From Acanthaster planci (Eukaryota > Echinodermata > Asteroidea > Valvatida > Acanthasteridae): DNA of 64,000 nucleotides. Position 1 is the first letter of the stretch. Each line of letters begins with the position of its first letter. The DNA lies in contig NW_019091662.1 in the NCBI RefSeq assembly GCF_001949145.1, positions 11,177-75,176 on the forward strand. Reading direction: 5' to 3'. The notes under the pieces are model-generated. The model was not told where the DNA came from and made no database searches. It worked only from the letters and a program-made list of their open reading frames with translations. Position numbers and translations under genes: made by a program. Shown here in pieces: positions 39,398 to 53,000 of this stretch.

Positions 39398-41383
39398 CTT
39401 GGCACTCATTGGCTGTTCCCATGGGGAAGGGAAGATAAGACCCAGGTTGCCATCGCAATGCCTGGTACCCTGCCTGACACTGCTCACAGTTCAGTCCTTC
39501 AGTGTGGTGAAGACAGCTGCAATGGACTTGACTAGTTGAGTTGTCAAATTTGCAATACCTCCCATGCAGGTTGCAGTCACAACTAAATTATTGAAATGAA
39601 GAAGAGCAGGGAGAAACCACTTCAATGGAATTTTTCCTTAGGAAACATGGATTATATGCCAAATGCTGATCTTGTGCATCATTCATTTTTACAAAAAAAG
39701 AAATGGTTTTCAAAGAAAACAAAGCCATACAACTTGAAGGTTCTGTACTAAAACTACATCTTAAAGGACCTTGAAAATCTGCAAATCAAGGGCAAGGCAG
39801 TTTCTTGCTCCAACCTCTTGGCAGCTAGTGCAGAAACTGGTTTATTTCAGAAGAAATCTAGCCCATATCTTAATCGATAGCTAGCATGACTACTTGAATT
39901 AAATTAATTAATAAACTAATTAAACTAACTGCATCCAAACTGATATGATGTACTAGTTTTGTCAAACTGAAGTTTAAAAGTTTAAACAATCTGAAATGAC
40001 ATTTTAAATGTAATGAGTGGAATTACAACCTATCAAAATTTAAATTGGTCCATTAATGTAAATCATATTACATACCTTAAATCAGCATCAAGACTATAAA
40101 TCCCATAATGCAATTTGGGTCCATTACTAACTCCATCAATTGAAGAGCCTGCAGGTCGAATCAAGATCAATCTCAGGTCGGTTAGTGTCAGAAACTCCCA
40201 GAGAGGTCCACGCTTCTCAAACTCAGCAAAGAAGGACTCCTGATTCCCTGCCATGTTCCCTATCAGGCCGTTTACCCTTCCCATCAAGTCAAACTTGATT
40301 ACAGACACCCCCGGTTCGGTCTCAGAGCTGATGTTGTGGTTCACACACGAGGGCTCTAAGATCTCCCCTGGGACTACAGAAATGGAGTTCGTCTCCTCCA
40401 TCCCAAAATCACCCGTGCAGTTGGTGGAGAAGTACTGGTAAATTGCCCACGTTGTCCCTCCGTCTCGCGACTTCTGTAGCACCATGGCCTCAGGTGCCCC
40501 ACTCCGGAACCTCATGGTGATGTCGCCCTGCAGGATGTGTATCTTGTTGCGCAGGGACACTGTAACGTAGATGATAAAAGGAGACGGGTAGGCATCCCCC
40601 CAGGGGACTGACTGCCAGTATGTGCCGTTGCGAGAGTCTAAGATAAATCCGGGTCGGTGAGCAATGACTGGGTCGGATGCTAGACAGTTCTCACACATCT
40701 GAGGGTCAGCCTATGCACAGGAAAATAAGATTCATTTTTTTCTCTCCAACTATAATCATAACAGAAGCATAATGTTAAGCTAATTATTCAGTTGGGAAAT
40801 ATATATGAACCTCTTTAAAAGCCAAAATAAAGAAGAAAAAACAACCAAAAAAAACAGTAAACAGATGTAACAAAACAATCATTCCTATAATATTTTGTAT
40901 TTCATCGTCCCAATAGAATGGCTCATGTGAACGCAGTTAAATAAATACCAATACATTAATTATGCCTAATGTAAATTATCTTTACCAAATACCTGCCTTA
41001 TATTTATCATACATGTAGTTCATATTTCAACATTTTATTCAAAAGTACACTGTACATTTCATTTTCTTCACATAGGTATTGGAACTTTAAGGGAAAACGA
41101 AATGAGTTATAGAAAAGAAAGATGGTACACTGTAACATCCTAATGTTAAAGCCTATAAGCTTGCATTAGGTTTACGCACCAAGGAGCAAATCTGTTGCAT
41201 CCCCTGCATTCCACAGGTGGCATCCTCGGGCACCACGGAAACTGTTGCTATGTCTTGAGCATAAAGTGTCCGCAAAGTGACCGGCTGGGGTGACACATAC
41301 ATCTGCCGTGATTGCACACATTGCGTAAGAAGGGTTGCCAGACTTAAAGCTATGGCTGGTAAAATGTGCAACAGAAAAGGCAT
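39398..41383 (-). CDS. Netrin-G-like LamNT + laminin-EGF module, alternative 5' end of the receptor pseudokinase
   Basis: Exons 41383-41180, 40710-40076 and 39582-39398 code 341 residues plus one base. A signal peptide (MPFLLHILPAIALSLATLL) is followed by a laminin N-terminal domain (about 45-280) and one laminin-type EGF (about 281-341). Landmarks shared with netrin-G, as I recall that family, are an early TCG, DPQMCENC, GTYWQS, YPSP, KSRDGGTTW, FLTLTDLR, CDCNLHG and AGSYLPFPMG. Vertebrate netrin-Gs carry further laminin EGFs and a GPI signal. Here no further laminin EGF or terminal exon is visible. The last donor (GTGAGG) leaves phase 1, exactly as the exon at 37536-37641 does, so it can join the acceptor at 33269 in frame. 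That gives a 905-aa protein of 14 exons (2,718 nt): LamNT, laminin EGF, Ser/Thr stem, EGF, membrane helix, pseudokinase. The alternative is a separate secreted netrin-G-like gene with an unseen 3' exon. Confidence 0.75.
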
Positions 41384-44300
41384 TCTGACCAAACACGCTG
41401 CACATTGGACATGTAAAAAAGTTCAACACCATCCTCAGGGCGTAGAAGAACTCTTTTTAATTGTCCAAACAAACAAAATATAGAGCTTCTTCATTTTTGT
41501 CAAAGATTTCAAACCAATTATTCTTTTCTCCAGGATTTCAATGGTTCATGTGACTTAATTTATCGAAAATTCCAATGTTGAAAGTCCCCACAGCTCCAGC
41601 AATGCAGCTAGTGACAAAGTTCAGAGGCACACATCTAATCCTTCTCTGACGAAGACTTATAAAATGAAAGCAAGTTGACATCAACTGAGACACTGAACAG
41701 GTACAGCTTCAGTAGTCATCATGCAGTTCCACAGAATGCTCCAGACAAGATCATTCCAAGTATCCAGTGAGCTTATGTAACCAATTCGTTTGCAGTAACC
41801 CAGTTTCCAGCACTTAAATCCACCAATTCCAGCAAAATACAACATACATGTACACTCTCCACATTATCACTCTCCTTTTTTGCTGTTCAACAATTACTTT
41901 ATTCTGCATGCACACACCACCAATATCCCTAAAACCAACTGCCAAATCCTTTTTATTCACCACAGACAGCAACATATGTTTACGATTAATTGTCCCTTTC
42001 AAAAGAATCATAATGGAAGGATGGAATTAATCATCTTCTCGAATAATTAGATTGATCCGTAAGCCAAAACAGAGTTTCTAATTCTGCTTCAAGCTCTAAT
42101 TTCTTTATGAATATGTTGACTGATTTTAAGTAATATCATGAGAAACATACAAAAGTGAGAGAAGAGCTTTTTTCTAAATCAGGGTCCCTTTTTTTTTGTA
42201 AAGATGGAATTTGATATTGCCATGACGTCATTATATCGACCTCACCAGCTCCACCAACTGGCATATTTCATTAAAGCCCTAAAATGTGGGAGTTTTGCTG
42301 TACCTACCAACACACATGGCACAGTGATAAAAATAGCATTGCAAGGCTGAGAACAAATCAAATAAAAGACACCTGTTGCAATAAGCAAACAATACAGGGC
42401 AATTACACACAAAAGAGAGGAATATCTGGTAGTCACGCACACATCTATCTGTCAAAAAAAAGAAAATACTAAAGAGGGCATGATTTTACCTTTAAGGTCG
42501 GCAAACTGAAATTGAAATCTGTCTGATTATTAATTTAAACTTAACCATGCCAAATCAGACAAGATTTTACACTAAAACTTATTCTGCAATATACCATTTT
42601 GGGGGGGTTGTTTTGTTTCCAACTGCTTACTTAATATTGTTCATACCATGGTTACAGTGTAGAACATGAAGTAAGTTTTACAATAGTTTGCCTTAGAATG
42701 TACAATGTCAAGCAGAGAGATAAAGCACACGTTAAAGAATAACATTTAGGTAAAGGGTGAAGCATAAATTTGCTTCATTCTGAAAAGAAATTGATTTAAG
42801 GAAAGTAAAACTTGCTCCTATGATTTCTTTTTCAGAAGAGTGTTTCACCTTTGAATTACAAGTCTGCATAACTATTAGCCTGTTAAAGTTAACCTGGATT
42901 CATAAATACCTCGGACACTTTCCCTGTGCAACTTGACCGTGTATTACATTTGATAATGCCCGCTGAGGAGTGTTAATGCCTGCTGCGTAAATCACGCACT
43001 GGCACCTGGATACGAAACAGTTTAATCAATTCTGATTTGTGAATATTCTTAGTGTACGCAGCTTGCCACGTGCACCAAGTCCATATAACGAGATTCTTTT
43101 GGACAACTATAAAATAAAATGGACGGGGGTGTTTTGGAAATAAAAGTAAAATCCTAGAACAAAATAGTTAGAAATCAGTCGTAGACTTGTTTTGACTCTC
43201 TGACTAAAAAAGATATTTATGAATGGGAATGATATGTGCTTGGCTTGTCTTAAAGTAACATTTTAAACAAAGGCTCATGAGACTGACTGCCGATAATGCC
43301 CTTGCATGTGGCTTGGGCATTAGTTGCGTCTATTCTCCTGAGCCAGTCTATGAATGTTTAAGACTGGCCAAGTACATATTTATTCCGTTATTAACCACAA
43401 CATTGCTTGCTTTTAACAACAAAGTAGAAATACATTCCGCTGATGCAAACATAGCAGCAATATATTCACAATGTCTGCCTCAGTGGGAAGACATTCCTGT
43501 TTATTGTAGTAACGGCAAATAAACAATTCACACACTTCTTTAAACACAAGACTGTTGTGTTTCAAGCCTGCTCAACATATAATTGCTAAGCAACTTCACT
43601 TAGTTAGAATTAACACCATGAACTTGTTAAAGTTCTCAATCAATCAAATCGTATGAGTATTTAATAATCAAATAATTTTTATATATTGAAATATTTCTAT
43701 TTTAATGATTCACAATACAATAAGAACATGTCTTTAGACACTTTTTCTGTATTTGTCTCTGTCCGCACATTCATGTGTTCTGTGACCACCATCTTTCTAA
43801 GTTAATCTTGTCGTTGATTTGAAAATCTGCACCTGTTTTCCAATAAAGCAAAAAAAAATCAATGGCAATGCATATGTAGAATTATAAACAAAACATGTGC
43901 CTATGATAAATCATTGTGGCAAACAAATTTGTCTTTCTGTTTCTCATACAGTGCACATGGGATGTAAGGCAGTAATGGGGTCAAGCACCTCCACTGGCCA
44001 GGTCTTCTCTAATTTTCACCTTACAGTGACATCCCATTAGGTGGACACAATGCATGTGCACACTGATTCCAGTGCACGACAAAAAGTATGCCAAACTTAT
44101 TTTTCACATTGCCTAAACCTGTAGATCAAACCTGTTTAAACAAAGTAAATACCCACCTACTTCCAGGTTTTGCACATGCAGTGTAAAATGCAGGAGAGTG
44201 CATCAAACTGTGGAAGCTCATATGACAAGGGAGGTCCCACATCCCATGTGAAAATTCCATTAGGCATCATACATTCTTATCAACAACAGCAAGATTTTTA

Positions 44301-47300
44301 CAGTTTCCACCCAGTAAGACATGCCTTTAAAAATACACGTTGCTTGCTGTGAGGTCTTAATGTGGATAAGTGTTGTTTTTGGCTGATGCGAGTCAATCAC
44401 AAGTCAATGCAAGTCCGTGATGGCTCATCCAGTCATAAGCTACCTGTACGGAAGCTACGTACTTGAAATCAAATGAACTGTGAAAATTCATTTGTCATTG
44501 TTCACCCTATTACATGTTTATCCAGTCTTGTGACTGGAACTCTGAAAGACTTTTGACAGACTGACTACAAGACTGGTGTGGATTACTGACGAGACTGACG
44601 GCTGAACGCCACAAGGCACCATCTAAAAATACACTTCATAAAGTTGATCTCCTCAGGAAACTTTATGAAATCTTAGTCACAGTATGTTTATACATGTCAG
44701 AGGTATTAAAATCAAAATGTTCTATATTTCTAACCCACTAATGAGTTAGTTATCACTATGCTGCTCAAACACTTACGAAACACTACAAACATAAATTTTG
44801 CATCGTACGAATATACAGCACTGAATGTTGTGGCAGCCATCTTTGAGAGTTAAGAAACATATGAGCCACAAAGTGTTATTTGTTCACAGCAATATTGACA
44901 CACGCTATTCCATCAGTGTACTGTGTATTGAGGTCAGCTAGTGGTGTGAATGCTGCTCACAAGGTGCCAACAGCATCCGGGGTCAACTCAGCCTCTCTCT
45001 CCATCAACTGCCAAGGGGGTGCTTGCGCACACACAACGCAAATACATTTGGTTCATTCAACAGCAGGAAGAGGACTCAGCAGTGTTGTAGTTGAGTCCCG
45101 AGTCACAAGTCCTGAATCAAGTTGTTCAGCCAATTCGGCTTAGACTTCAGTTTTGCTGGTTCCTGTCAGAGTTTGAACACTGCAGTTTCGAACGCAGCTT
45201 CAAAACGGATGGAACCAGCAAGACCAAAGTCTAAGTCGAATCCAGTCATTACGAAAATTCCCATACCAACACCACAACCACTTCACCCAGGCCCAAGCAA
45301 CTTCAAACACCCAGTACAGGCCATGCATTTTTTATTTTCATGCGAGCCTCGCCATTTCGCTAAAAGTGTTCATATTTGCGACTTGTGGACGCTGAATATG
45401 TACGTCTGTACTTGCGTGTAGATAACAAATGTGTGCCAAGCACTCAGTTTGTTTACCACCGCACAGTTTGTGGATACGGAATATGACATGTCTGGTTGAC
45501 TCATCAGTGGATATTTAGCTGTACATAAATGGGCAAGGTGGAAAATGTGCGACGCGACGATACTCCATGCATGCAATCCAGTGTGATAGCACAGGTGCAT
45601 TCAAATTAATTTTTGACGGCATATATGGTGAATATGTTTAATGAAAATACATGACTCAAGTCATGAGTCACCAAGCTCAAGTCCGAGTCATCGTGGTCGA
45701 GTCTGAGTCATTATCCAATAAGACTCGAGTCGAGTCTGAGTCATGAAAAATGTGACTTGATCCGAGTCTGAGTCCTGGACTTGAGCCATACAACACTGGG
45801 ACTCGGACATTTAAGGACTACACACACATACTTTCATACATTTATATCCATTTGAGACACTAATGTGTTATTGAACTTGTACATCTCTTCTGAAATTTTA
45901 AATATTAAATGTTTAATAGTCAAAGGCACTTTCAATTACCAATTAGTCGATTGATAATTTAGATATCAACATTTTTTATTAATTACAGGTGTTTAATTTT
46001 ATCATGTAGTATGTACACCAGCTATAATTATATAAAAACTCTTAGATGAAAGACACGCCAGCAGAACTGCATAAAAACTAAATGAAGAAAAATATTTCAA
46101 TAGCAACAGCACGCAAGTCTGCAGAAACTAAACAATGGCACAAAAGGTAGAAGATTGTAGATTGGTAAGAAAAATAGAAAAGAAGAGACTACTCTAATGG
46201 CAAGGCACTGATGAAGGTATTTGGTTCAGGAAAACCAATTTTACGACAATACACGTACATGTTATGTGGAAAGAAGATGTATTGAAACTTCTAAATATGT
46301 ACATATGTGAATTTCAGCTCTGCATAGAAGAAAAAATTGAAAAATGTCAGAAAAACTATCCTAATTACATGTTGTAAGATGGTTCTGAATGGAATTTGTC
46401 CCATGTATGAAACTTCAACCAGATACTTAGAGCAAGTGGTTTGCTGGGGTATTATTTTACTCCATGCAAAAGACTGGAGCCACTGCCACAGTGCAAAGTG
46501 GCATCACTCCCCTGCGAGTTTTAGCCAATCAATATCATGGCACGCCAGTTGTGTCTTCTTTAAAAAAAATCCTCTTATTAAGAGAGATAGTGGCCACATG
46601 CACCACATCATTGGAATGGGGAGCAGGGTCAAAAAATCAAAGAGAGAGTTGAGAAAAGAGTACAATTGAAGAATATACAGGACAAGTGTGATGGGAAGAA
46701 AGGTGGAAAACAGAAGAATGTTAGATATCTGATTGTCAATCAATTACCACTGATTTGTCAACTGAAATTCTCTAAATCCAAATGGTGGATGAAACAACAT
46801 AAGAATCTGAATAAGATTTCAAAATTAAATAAAGAAAGAAAGAAATAATGCTGTTATCAGATGGGAACTCATAATATTTTTTACACTTTGTGCGAAACAG
46901 ATTATTATACAAGAGGAATGGACAAACAACAACATGAACAAAGGAAAGGCACTTCATTTTCAAAATTTGAAGACTGTGGATGTAAAATGGCCTAAACGGT
47001 AAGTGCAGTACTCAGGAGTCTTTTTAACATTATTATTCTACATCCTGCAAAAGTAATACTTTCTAGCACTGTGCTTGTTAGAAATTTCAAATTCTGGAAA
47101 TTAACAGTTCACAGAATGCTCAGAAATGTGCATACATGAACATGTACTAGCACCTTAAGGCCAGTTCATACTGGAACTTCTGGTGAACAAAAAAGTGAAG
47201 CAAACTTGGCATTACAAACTATTTGAAGCAAAATGCATTGAGCTGAAATGTAGCACCTCCTCAAATTGTGTTGATCCACAGTGCAATTTTTGATCTGACA

Positions 47301-50051
47301 TCACAATTCGCATTTGCTTTCAAGCCACTGATGAACAATAGTTAGCAATGCAAGAATAAACAAATTCCTAAGTGATATTGAGCAAATGTGACCCAATCTA
47401 ACAATAGAGTTGCAAGTCCCCGGGCCATTCTTGAGTTAAAGGCATTTACTGGAATCTGAACAGCTATTTTCACCAGGATGCCTAACTGAGTGTCCCAACA
47501 AAAGGATTCAGCTTGCTCATGCATCGCAAACTAAAGTAAAATCACTGGGGGAAAATCCCATTTTGTGGGATTCAGTCACAAAATATGCTTAACTACTATA
47601 TTGAAATTTCAGTCTTCAATTTGTCAAATTCTTTAACTACATCAAATAACTAAATCTTAGTTGTAATCAAGTCCATTCCATGTCACCTGTTGTCTAGTGA
47701 CATCACAAGGTCCTGAAATTAAACAGTGACCAAGGTAAGGTCACCGTTCATCTCCTATTTAATGCTTGTCAATTGACTTGTGACATATGCATGATTTGTC
47801 ATGAACTATGAACTTCAAGAACATGAACTACAACAAGATCCCAGTAAAATTGTTAATAAATACCCAACTCTATACATACACACAGTGTTTGGAACAGGTA
47901 TTCAATTCTATCTTGGTTCATGTAAAATCAGGTAAAGTTTTCATAAACACACTCAAGGAAATATCACAAAACAGCACAAAACAGCCTTGCAATGTACATT
48001 CAGTAAATTTTTTCTGCACTGGTAACTAAATTTAAAAAAAATGTACACACAAATAAAGCTTACACGTTCAATCTTATCTTTCACTAATAGACAATACATA
48101 AACAAATCTACAAGTAAAATGTGGAAAACTTGTATTATTGCTTTGAAATCTGGACAAAAGCTTCTCCAGAACAGATACATGTACATCAGCATAACAGACA
48201 GGACACCATTTGCTTACATTTCATTTTTGACCTTAATCAGTCAGTATAAACATGGGAGAAAAATGAATGTCATTTCCTGACCTATCAAATGGATCATTTT
48301 AGCAACATGCATACATGTAATGCACATACACACACACATGAATACCAGTCTGGGAATGTTGGCAGTGGTTACTGCCATATGGTTAATTTGTATGCAGTTT
48401 ATTGCCGGGGAGTGCGAATTTACTGAATACGTACAAAAGCGTGTGCATGCATAAATCAATTTGAAAATATCTGTTATGATTTGTGTGGATTTGCTTCTTC
48501 GATAGACTGATGAGTAGACCAGTAACGAAATGTACATGTACCAGTACCTGAAGGTAAAAGCAATGTTCACACATGGACAGTATGGACGGAGCTAATAAAT
48601 TTCAACTAATGAACACAAGAATACCTCTTTTCAAATTAGTTATGACACAACTTATTTATTATGAAGCCTAATCTCTCAAAACAAGACTTTTTATGTGAAA
48701 GCCTCTCTACAATTCCAACGAAAACACTTCCTGTTAGATTTAGAGTAGCCCATTTATGCAGTTCACTCTCCAACTGGTCCACATTGGTATGCTTACCTGG
48801 AAACTGCAGTCATGCACTGCAGATGTGGGGGGTCCTTTGGAACACAAGAAGTTTCTTAAGAGGTGTGTTCTTTTGGCTGTTCCCATTCCAGCGGGTCCAT
48901 TTTAATAACAGTCTCTGAATTCATAATTCCAGGGCTGATCGCCTTTCATTGGAGAAAACCAAGAGGCTACAGTACAGGTCAGAATTTCAGCCTACACACT
49001 AACACGATCAGTGGACCTGACACGCTGTTCAATACACGTTTCGCTGTTTTTACAGTGCATTGCTGGTCCAATGCACGATAAGCCAGATCCCGGACCTCAT
49101 TATTTTGCCAGGGCTTGTGACCGCAGACCGCAAAGGTGACCGACAACATGTAGTGAACCTCTGCACACGCAGAGCCATCGCTCCAAGTTTGTGTATGTAT
49201 TTATGGTTTGTGTATGTATTAATGTCGAGTCTGGCCTTCATGAAGTATCGAAATCTGTACAGCCATTTTCCTAAGGTTTGGATTGCAAAAGTTATTCAGT
49301 TGGATTACATCTAAAAAATGTCAAATTTCAGTGAAACTGGCCAATAGTCCACTGTTTGTGTGCAGGCCCGACTTCCTGTCTTTCGATATCTTTGCCATTT
49401 AGTTTGGTCGTAACTTGGTCACAATCAGGGTGATTTCTTTTGGTAGATTTTCCTGCTCTAGGGTCAAAAACTGATGGGGAAAAATCGTCACCTCACATCG
49501 AATTTATATTCACGTGATTTTGAACACACTGAGCTCGAGTGAGGCAAGTACAGCAACAACTTTTTATATGTATGCTGGGATCACCGCCGTGGGGACTATC
49601 TTAACTAAAATTTGGCTAGCTGACCAGAGAGGTCAAAGCCTGTGTATATTTTGTGGATTTCTTATGAAATAGTTTTCTCTAAGTTGGGAAATACTTTGTC
49701 ATAAAAACTGCTAGTTATAGTTTTCTCAGTTGAAAAATTGATTCACGCTCGAATATTTTCTGTGCCTGATTCAGAAGTTTTTGGAGCAATTCAGACGTAA
49801 AACTAAAAATGTTGCCTGCTCCAGTAAACAACGGCCTGGCTGTTCTGGGGTTTGTGTGTAGCATGTATATGTTTATACTCAGCAGATGGGATTGCGGTGT
49901 CCGCATTCTCTGTTATGCAGGGGTCAGCGTGTTTCGTGTTTGCGGTTAACTCCTTTCATGTCTGCTGGACTCATTACACGCTGACATGCTAACCATGTTT
50001 GCATGTCTGCTAAAATTCTGAACTGTACTGTAGTCCCTCTCCAGATGGCAT
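41384..50051. other. Intergenic region between the netrin-G-like start and the C1orf87-like gene
   Basis: No coding exon is supported in these 8.7 kb. It must hold the promoter of the netrin-G-like start (just above 41383) and the 3' UTR of the C1orf87-like gene (below 50052). A hAT-like element lies at 45080-45798. The open frames here (for example 43277-43522 and 48661-48918) have no recognisable similarity. Confidence 0.5.
45080..45798. mobile_element. Non-autonomous hAT-like element with GAGTC/GACTC arrays
   Basis: The element starts CAGTGTTGTA and ends TACAACACTG. Its flanks GGACTCAG (45072-45079) and GGACTCGG (45799-45806) form an 8-bp duplication with one mismatch. The right third (45650-45790) is a dense array of GAGTC/GACTC motifs such as GACTCGAGTCGAGTC. 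The left end has a shorter version. No transposase was recognised. Confidence 0.7.
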
Positions 50052-53000
50052 CTAGGTCACTTGGAGAGTGAGGGCCTCCAACAAATGCTCAATGGACACC
50101 CTTCCTTGGGAGAGGTAACAGCTATCAATGCATTTGTCGATGCGGGACTGTTCTAGTCCCAGACGGTAGATCAGGTTGTAGTTGTTGACAAGACTCCGCG
50201 TCTCATCCTTGCTCAGGTAACCTGGAAAACAGAGCAAGTCTTGTTGACAAATTAGGCAGCCGGGACATACATGTATCATATCACAAGTTCAGGCACAAAT
50301 AAGACAATTATAGACAAATTTTCTGAGTCATGTATTCAATTTAGATCTTTTTTTTTAGGTTGGCTCTGTTATAGTCCAGGTTGGTTTTTTTTTTCCTTCA
50401 TTTTTGTCACACTGGGTTGGATTTTGGGAGCTTTGATCGGTTTCAGGTCGGATTTAGCTCCTATCTATGTTACCGGTTAATATTGCCTGTTCCATTGACC
50501 CAGTGCACAACAATACCGCATAGGTGTTCAAACTGTAATGAATTTCACCAATAAGGGTTGCATTCACTGACCAGTATTGGTGCTGTCCAGGTTGTACAAC
50601 CCTTGAGCCAGGTGCTTGAATCGTGCAAACCATGGCTCATCATCGTCCTTGGCCTTTGCAGCCATTTTGGCTTTTGGAGGCTCCCTTTTGGCCTTGTGTT
50701 CCCTGGCCATCGCGGCTAGCTCTGCCCGCTGTGCGTCACTGATGGAGTTGTCCTGCCCTTGGCCGATGGGCGCAGCTTGCAGGCTGGGTGGGGGCGAATG
50801 AGTTGGTGATGGAGAGTCGTACAGTGTGATCTCTCGCTCCACAGCAGTTGGGGATCGGACTCCCAGCCTCTGCGTAACAGAGTGCAATCAAAGATAGGTG
50901 ATTTAACAGTCTAATTTCTGAAATTTTTTAAAGCCAAATACTGTCACAGAAAAACTAACTATTGCACTATTTTTACTCAGTCAATGTCAATTTGTCACAG
51001 AAGAAATCACATAATGAGAAGTGTTCCAATTTACAAAGAGGCAAGAGTCACTTTCCTTTTCTAACACAAGTACAGACAATATGTGGTTAGCAAACTCAGG
51101 TTATCAGCCATAGCTACGCAGACTGCTTGTTACTGGCTCCTTGTGAATTTTTGTTTGACATATACTTGAACGTATTGAATTTTAATATTAGAGGCTGTCT
51201 TACCCCGAGTGGCTTCCTGGTTTCCCAGGGAGGCAGTCCAGGTTCCTGTGAGAGGCCTGTCAGCCCTGCCTTTGCATTGGTCTTGAGGAAAGCATCACCT
51301 CTCTGCTTGGGCCAGGTGCTGGGCCGTCCGGCTTCCTGCTTTGCCCCCAGCTCCAAGCCCGCGACAGCCAGGGGCTTGACCCGAGCTAGAAATTCCAGGA
51401 AAGCCATCCAACTACGTGCAGAGACAAGATGTGATGAATCACATCCAACAATTTTTTCAAATAGTCACAAAACTTCTCGAGCATGATTTGTGGCTCTGAA
51501 ATACATGTAGTTCAATGAGTTTTCCCCACAACAATAAGGTACTGTCATTCCACCAGATCCAGTGTTTACTTAATGGCAAGGCACCCAGCATTTAGAAAAT
51601 GGGGTTTCAACAATGGAAATTAAACCCATACATACTAGCAGGGTATACTTTGATTGCATTTGTGAATAATTCTGCTGTTTAGGTTATTGAGATAACCATT
51701 TTAAAAGCAGTAGAATAAACATTAAATAAAGGTAGCCCTTCAAAAAACTTGCCAGGCACCCAAAGCCCAGCATTTGCTACTGAATTAAGAGATGTTCTAG
51801 TTTGTAGAGTTTTAAAATTGTGGGTTTAAAAGTTTTTTCTAAAAATTTGAATTTAGAGTCCAATATTAGTGGCTAGCAATATACATCTGTTTGAAGGACA
51901 AGTGACCCTGACATGATTTCTTGAAGCAGGTTCATGAGAGGAATAATGGTTTGTAGTTAGAGCTATCTTATGAAAAAAATAAAAAGCAGGTGTCAGTGTG
52001 ATGTTAACAACAATTATTGCACTATGGTGGCTAAATCAATACATCGGACTTCAGCCAACTTACCTGTACTGGTTGTCAGTAGTGTGGCATCGGTTAAGCA
52101 GTTTCTCCATCAATGACCCCTGCACAGGGACCCTGTGCTTGAAACACACTTCTTGAACCTGCAAAAAAGACAACATTTTCTAGTTGAAGCTGTGTTCCAC
52201 GAACAATTCATCATCTAGGCACTCAAAAACCGTTTAAACTCAAACATGGCCATTTTAATTCCTTTTACTAACATCTCCAAAAAAGTTGAAAAGTATGTTA
52301 AGCTACAAGACACTTTTAAGTTTGTGTGCAGGACCCAAATTAACGTCCCTGAACAAAACAATGTTCACCTTGAGTACCAGACTTAGGCTTTCAGTTATCC
52401 ATTACAGGCTTCAAGAATTACTGCTACAACTGCTGTCTACATGTGTTCACATAATGTAACCCAATGTACAGCCACTGTTGTTATTCAGTAATTTTTATTT
52501 TTCAGTTTGCATAACAGCAAGCTCTCAGCTTTTTGTTTTGAAAGCTCACTCAGTTTGGCATCTAGACGAATAGGCATTGTGTGGGTAAAAAAAAATAGAT
52601 TCCACTGATTTTCAGTGTGTAAGATTCTTTCAAAGGCCTGTTAATACTCAAAAATTGGCTCTGGTGATTTGTGACTCATTTTCAAAGGGCTGGTCACAAA
52701 AAGGTAAGGTAACATGACCTTTGGAGGCAAGTATCCAATGTGGTCTGTAATTCCCTTACTACATGTGTAGGTGTGGAATATTCATGCAACTGTTACGCAG
52801 CTGCTTTGCAACCACCTCCGAAGACCAAATGAAATATCCACCTGGCAAAGTCAGCCACCAAAACACAATGAAATGCACATTGCTTGTGACTGGTTTTAAC
52901 TTTGTTGCTCATTTTCTTTTTGCACATCTATTCAAAAGGCAACAGTTTCTGCAGCAAGAGGAGTAATCCAGCTCATCTCAAACACGTACCTTTTCCTTGG

